The position numbers and the translations under genes are program-made. A model generated the notes under the pieces. That model was not told the DNA's origin, did not search any database, and was given only the letters and a program-made list of their open reading frames with translations. Shown in pieces: positions 57,427 through 64,000 of a DNA stretch of 64,000 bases. The stretch is from Cephalopachus bancanus (Eukaryota; Chordata; Mammalia; Primates; Tarsiidae). Location of the stretch: the NCBI GenBank assembly GCA_027257055.1, contig JAPVLO010000521.1:248001-312000 (forward strand), written 5' to 3'. Position 1 is the first letter of the stretch. The number at the start of each line of letters is the position of its first letter.

Positions 57427-58981
57427 AAAATATCTTCTCCCCTAAGGACAGCTTCATTAGAAGTCAGATGGCCTTCTGACTAGCGTTTCAGACTGATTGT
57501 TATACCCAAATCCATTAAACACATAAAATCTCTTATTGGAACCTCCAATCAAACTTCAAGCCTCATAAAAGAGAATGAAGTGATTATAGGAAAGTGATCT
57601 AATACTGTGCAAAGTGTTGGGAATGATAATGTCAGAGATGTAGGTGGTGCCTTTTGCCCAAGGAATTAAAATCATCTAAACTCTGTCTGGTGGAGTGGGT
57701 TTTGATTCTTATTTTGTTAACTGTTGACCTGACATATGTCCACGTTTTTCCACCTGTGAACTGGGGATAGGAGTAACTGCCTAACCTGACACCTGGATCC
57801 CATGCCATGGAATCGTCATCATCATCATAGTAGAAACCAAGATATGACTGTTCCTTCATCTTTAGGCTTCTAGAGTTTGTGGTGCATTCAAGGAAACCAG
57901 TACTACTATAGTATTACTGGCCAGAGACCGTGCACAGTGGGGAAATGGTTCTCACACTTAACTATGCCTAAGAACCAACTGGGCATCCTGTTAAAATACA
58001 GATTCTTGAGATCTGCCACCAGAGATTTTAATTCAGTGGTTTTAAATTAGTCTTGAGAAATTCATTCATCTGGCAATTATGGGCAATAGACACTGTTAAA
58101 GACACTCTGAAGTTACAAGTGAGCAAACAGCCCAAAATTCACTCATGGTGCCCAAGGTCTACCTGCATTTGTAATGGGCATTCAGGTGGTGCTGAGACTG
58201 AGGGTTATGCTTTCTCAAGGGCCACACCTTGAGGACCAGAGCAGCAGCACACATCAGCTAGGGACAAGATCTATTCTCTGCTATACAATGGGAATTCCGT
58301 CTTATCTTCTAACTCTAATTATTCTTCTTTCCATTAGGACCTACTTCTTGGCCATAATCTTCTGGAGTCTTTTTATTCAGGAACCATTAATGGGGTCATG
58401 TTGGTCCTTCTTGGCAAGTTCATTTTCTCCCTGGTTTCTTCATCTCAGCATCACACATTATTTGTCCTAAGGGCTCTCCTTGGTATCCACATCTCTAAGG
58501 ACACTCAGGAAGCATCACCTGTTCCACAAACTTTGGCAACAAGGATCAACAAAAGTATGCCTAGATTTGACCTTCAAGAATCAGAAGACAATTAACTTTT
58601 CTAGTTCTAACCTAAACCATGAGTTTACCGTGAATGGAAATTAGCCTTAGACTAAACTTAATCCAAGTCATTCATTTACATTTTTCTTTCTACATTGTAT
58701 CATTTCTAAATGGGAAAAATTCCCTTTTGTTAATAGCCACACTTCCTGTAAACTGAAAGTTCCATTCTGACATGCAGTTGATTGATTTATCTAAGTTCTT
58801 TGATGCATCAATACTAAAGATGTACTGGAATCTTAGCTAACTCAGAGCAACAGAGTGAATGAAGTACAGCCTCATCACAGCACTGGTCTTTTTTGTAACA
58901 TAAAACAAAACAAGAGAAAGAAAAGAAAACACTTTAATGTACAATATCCACCTTTAACAAGATGTGCTAATAAACAGAGTT
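57427..58981. other. Mostly unique DNA
   Basis: 57945-58065 is a MER5-like fragment (GGTTCTCACACTTAACTATG, CATCCTGTTAAAATACAG). Otherwise nothing recognised; frames at 58174-58595 lack known domains. Confidence 0.45.
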
Positions 58982-61044
<2,063 letters not shown>

Positions 61045-61129
61045 TATCATTTATTCATCACCTGCCACATGCCAGCACTCCCCACTTCCTGGAAGAACAT
61101 CTAGCCCTCACGACAGCTTTATGGGATAG

Positions 61130-61169
<40 letters not shown>

Positions 61170-61260
61170 AGATGTGGAAACTTGGGGTCAGAAAGATGAA
61201 GTGATTTCCTAAGGCCAAGCGGACTCAAAGTTTGGAAAGTAAATTCAGACTTGATGAGCC
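61045..61260 (-). mobile_element. MIR SINE expanded by a microsatellite
   Basis: ATCACCTGCCACATGCCAGC, then GGATAGGTATTATT, then CAGATGTGGAAACTTGGGG is antisense MIR, with an ATT run expanded inside. Confidence 0.7.
61131..61168. repeat. (ATT)n microsatellite
   Basis: About 12 perfect ATT units, probably grown from the ATTATT that MIR carries at this site. Confidence 0.93.
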
Positions 61261-61924
61261 CCCAAGTCTGTTCTTTTCCCACTGCACCCACTCTGGCTCA
61301 TTGTGATAGTTGTACAAAGATGGCCTGCAGCTTCGGGGCTTGCACTGCTGATGAAGTAAGCTGGCTGATGCCTGCAGCTGTGTTGCTGAACTGTTCAGTG
61401 TCTCCCACACATCCTGGGCTCCAGGCCAGCCCCACAACCCTCCCCACGCCCACACCCATTCTTCAGACTCGGCATCTATGCCCCTGACCCCAGTCTGCAC
61501 TGGACCCTCCGCTCTCTCATGAAAACAGTTGTGTGCAGTTGATGTGGAGACAATCAGATAAAGCCCTCTGGCTCTGCTTCTACCTGTCTGCCATCTTCCC
61601 CTCTGTTCCCATGTCTGGTGAATTTCTGTTTCACCTCACTCAATACCTCTGCCCACTATTCACCCCCTTTTTGCTGAAAAGCAGGCTTTGGGGTTATGAA
61701 GGAGACCCCCACTCTCCTTTCCCCTTACCCTCTAGCTGGGACTTGGCACAAGCATGCCTGATTACACTCCTGAGAGTGAGGGAACCAACACCTCCTTTGG
61801 GATGGAAGCCAGAAGAGTAAACTGGGAGAGAAACAGAAGGCTCACCCCAAGCTGCTTTCTGGAACATCAGACAGAAGGGCTCAAATTCAAGACCCACGCC
61901 ACGACCACAGCACCAGCATAAGCT
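61261..61924. other. Unique DNA
   Basis: No gene or repeat recognised; overlapping frames at 61225-61500 and 61533-61897 lack known domains. Confidence 0.4.
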
Positions 61925-62323
61925 GTCGTCCTACCTCCCCATGTCTCCGACTGGGACCTTATTTTGAAACACGGCAGATGTAATTCGTTAAGATGAGGTC
62001 AGAGTGGCGTGGTCCCTAATTCAACATGACCTGTGTCTTTATGAAGGGAAAATTGGACACAGACATACTCACAGAGAGAACGCCTTTGTGTAAGAATGAA
62101 AGATCAGGATGATGCTTTTACAAGCCAAGGGATGTCAAAATTGCCAGGAAGCCACCAGAAGCTAGGTGACAGGCAGGGGACAGATGCTTCCCCAAAGCTC
62201 CTCAGAAAGAATCCACCTGCCAACACCTTGATCTCGGAACTTCAGAACTGTGAGACTAAATATCAGTTGTGTGAGCCGCCTGGTTTGTGATACTCTGTTG
62301 CGACACCCTTAGAAAACTACTAC
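61925..62323 (+). mobile_element. MaLR LTR (MLT1 type)
   Basis: GGGACCTTATTTTGAAACAC, GATGTAATTCGTTAAGATG, GCCACCAGAAGCTAGG, CTTCAGAACTGTGAGAC in MLT1 order. Confidence 0.8.
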
Positions 62324-62685
62324 GCTGGAGAGATGCCCAAAGGAGTCAGTCATCTGAAAGGTCCCAGTGAGTCAGCTCTGGGGTGAGTTAGGGGGCAAAC
62401 AGAGCCAAGGCTGTGAGAGCCCCGCCCAGATGGGCTGAGGGAGCCTGGTTCACAGACAGGCCCCAGTCCCGCCCTGAGGTTCTTCGGAGATAGTTCTGGA
62501 CCAGAAACAGCTCCCCCTCATCAAACACCTGATGCCACAGACAATCTCTGGTGCCCGCCTGTGGAGATGGAAAAGAGATTTTAAGCCTAGTGTCATCTTC
62601 ATGATATGGTATCATTATGACTTTCAGGGGCCTTAGGCACGTTGGCTTCTGTGGGCTTCTTCCTACACTTAAAAAAAATATTTAA
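62324..62685. other. Unique DNA
   Basis: Nothing recognised. Confidence 0.45.
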
Positions 62686-62974
62686 GGCCAGGTGCAGTGG
62701 CTCATGCTTGTAATCCTAGCACTTTGGGAGGCTGAGGCAGGCTAATTGCTTGAACCCAGGAGTTCATGACCAACCAAGGCAACACACTGAAACCGCGTTT
62801 CTACAAAAAATAAAAGTAAATGGGACAGGCATGGTGGCATACACCCGTAGTCCCAGCTACTTGGGAGCCTGAGGCAGGAGGATCACCTGAGCTCAGGAGG
62901 TTGAGGCTGTGGTGAGCCGAGGCCATGCCACTGCACTCCAGCCTTGGTGACGGAGTGAGACTCTAACTCAAAAA
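62686..62974 (+). mobile_element. AluJ-like element
   Basis: Both arms present; short ATATTTAA flanks fit a decayed duplication. Confidence 0.92.
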
Positions 62975-63111
62975 TTTATATATATTTAAAATATTTTATG
63001 ATTTCACTGGGGGTAAAGACAAGTATAATCTCTGCTGGATCTATCATTATATATTCATTATCATTATATTCATTTTTAATCTGATTTTAAAAGAAAAATG
63101 AAAACATCTTA

Positions 63112-63402
63112 GGCTGGGCATGGTAGCTCATGCTTGTAATTCCAGCACTTTAGGAGGCTGAGGCAGGCAGACTGCTTGAACCCAGGAGTTCAAGACCAGC
63201 CTGGACAAAATAGCAAGACCTCGTCTCTACAGAAAAGGAAAAAATTAGCCAGCTGTGGTGGTGCGTGTCTCTAGGCCCAGCTACTCAGGATGCTGAGGTG
63301 GAAAGATCGCCTGAGCTCAGGAGGTTGACGCTGCCGTGCACCGTGGTCATGCCACTGCGCTCCAGCCTGGGTGGTAGCGTGAGACCACGACTCAAAAAAA
63401 AA
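63112..63402 (+). mobile_element. AluJ-like element
   Basis: Both arms and a nine-base A-tail; same orientation as the Alu 140 bp upstream. Confidence 0.92.
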
Positions 63403-64000
63403 TCTTTGTGGGCCCCCAAATGTGATGTGGGCCCTGGCACTGTGCCTTCTGTGCCCATTGGATAAGTTGGCCCTGCCACACAGACAAAATGAGGATGCAA
63501 AAACCCACCTCCTGGGTGATACTGCCACCAAGAAACCGAGCCTTGGAAAGAACCATGAGCAAGTTGTTCTATTAAGCTTGTTCTTCATCCTTTCCAGCTA
63601 GGCAGTTGCGCCCAGGCTGCATCTCTGGTGTCCAAAAGTCCACAGTTTACCTTATACTTTTCCTTTGCCTCAGGATGAACTAAAACATAAATACTCCCAG
63701 GTATAGATAGAGAACCACACTGCATATTAGCTGTCACCACCTGCAAGTGTGTGACCATAAATCCACACCCTCTTCGCCAAGGCAGCCGTGGTGCATTGTC
63801 AGAACCATACATAAACCTCCTCCTATGCACTGTATTACTGGCCCTCCTGATTTACCGTATATACAATCTCCAAGTTAAATACCAGCAGAAGCACCCGGAA
63901 ATATATTCTCCTACAGCCCCTGTCTGAAAACTGCATTGTCCAAATAATGTCTGCTCATTCATCATTTACTTCCCAATATCTGAGTGTCATTTTCTGAAAT
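63403..64000. other. Unique DNA
   Basis: No gene or repeat recognised to the window edge. Confidence 0.45.

Overview
This window looks like non-coding nuclear DNA from a primate, most likely a tarsier (Carlito/Tarsius type). Two groups of Alu elements lead to this reading. The older copies are AluJ-like dimers plus single-arm monomers. Six younger copies share features I do not associate with human-type AluS/AluY or with lemur Alus: a one-base deletion in the CTCAGCC segment, CCCGCGCCTTTG, AATAAATCAAAAAATCAGCC, and an ending in GACTCCAACTC. Nine young L1 pieces share a 3' end unlike human L1PA. The species call is inference; I could not run a database search.

I found no convincing protein-coding exon. 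Most longer open reading frames are fragments of L1 ORF2, Alu or DNA transposons, or chance frames. The sequence is mainly nested mobile-element insertions in otherwise unique DNA, as expected for an intron or gene desert.

Layout: 1-1150 is a 3' L1 piece split by a young Alu. 2875-3415 and 42970-43577 are two internally deleted mariner copies. 5282-6012 is a truncated L1. 6985-13500 is an ancient L1 split by a 4.4-kb L1. 17970-21625 holds ancient minus-strand L1 sequence, one part split by a solo LTR that itself carries a young Alu. 22947-23701 is a well-bounded solo LTR with CCAAT repeats and a tandem array. 24608-25016, 45172-45521 and 61925-62323 are MaLR LTRs. 27640-28018 is an L1-tail plus Alu composite. 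28290-28960 may be a minus-strand terminal exon. 32740-33448 is a hAT/Charlie-type element with an internal hairpin. 34975-35743 is another truncated L1. 36227-36998 is an inverted pair of young Alus. 47485-48337 is a Tigger-type transposon, apparently inside MER5 sequence, carrying a tiny L1. 55075-55980 holds three MER5-type elements. 56016-56105 is a 5S rRNA retropseudogene with target-site duplications and no A-tail. The last 7 kb holds older Alus, a MIR expanded by an ATT microsatellite, and a MaLR LTR.

The genes do not form a pathway. What the window records is an order of insertion: MIR, MER5, Tigger and old L1 first; then MaLR, mariner, AluJ and LTRs; then the lineage-specific L1 and Alu, which have intact 10-16 bp target-site duplications.
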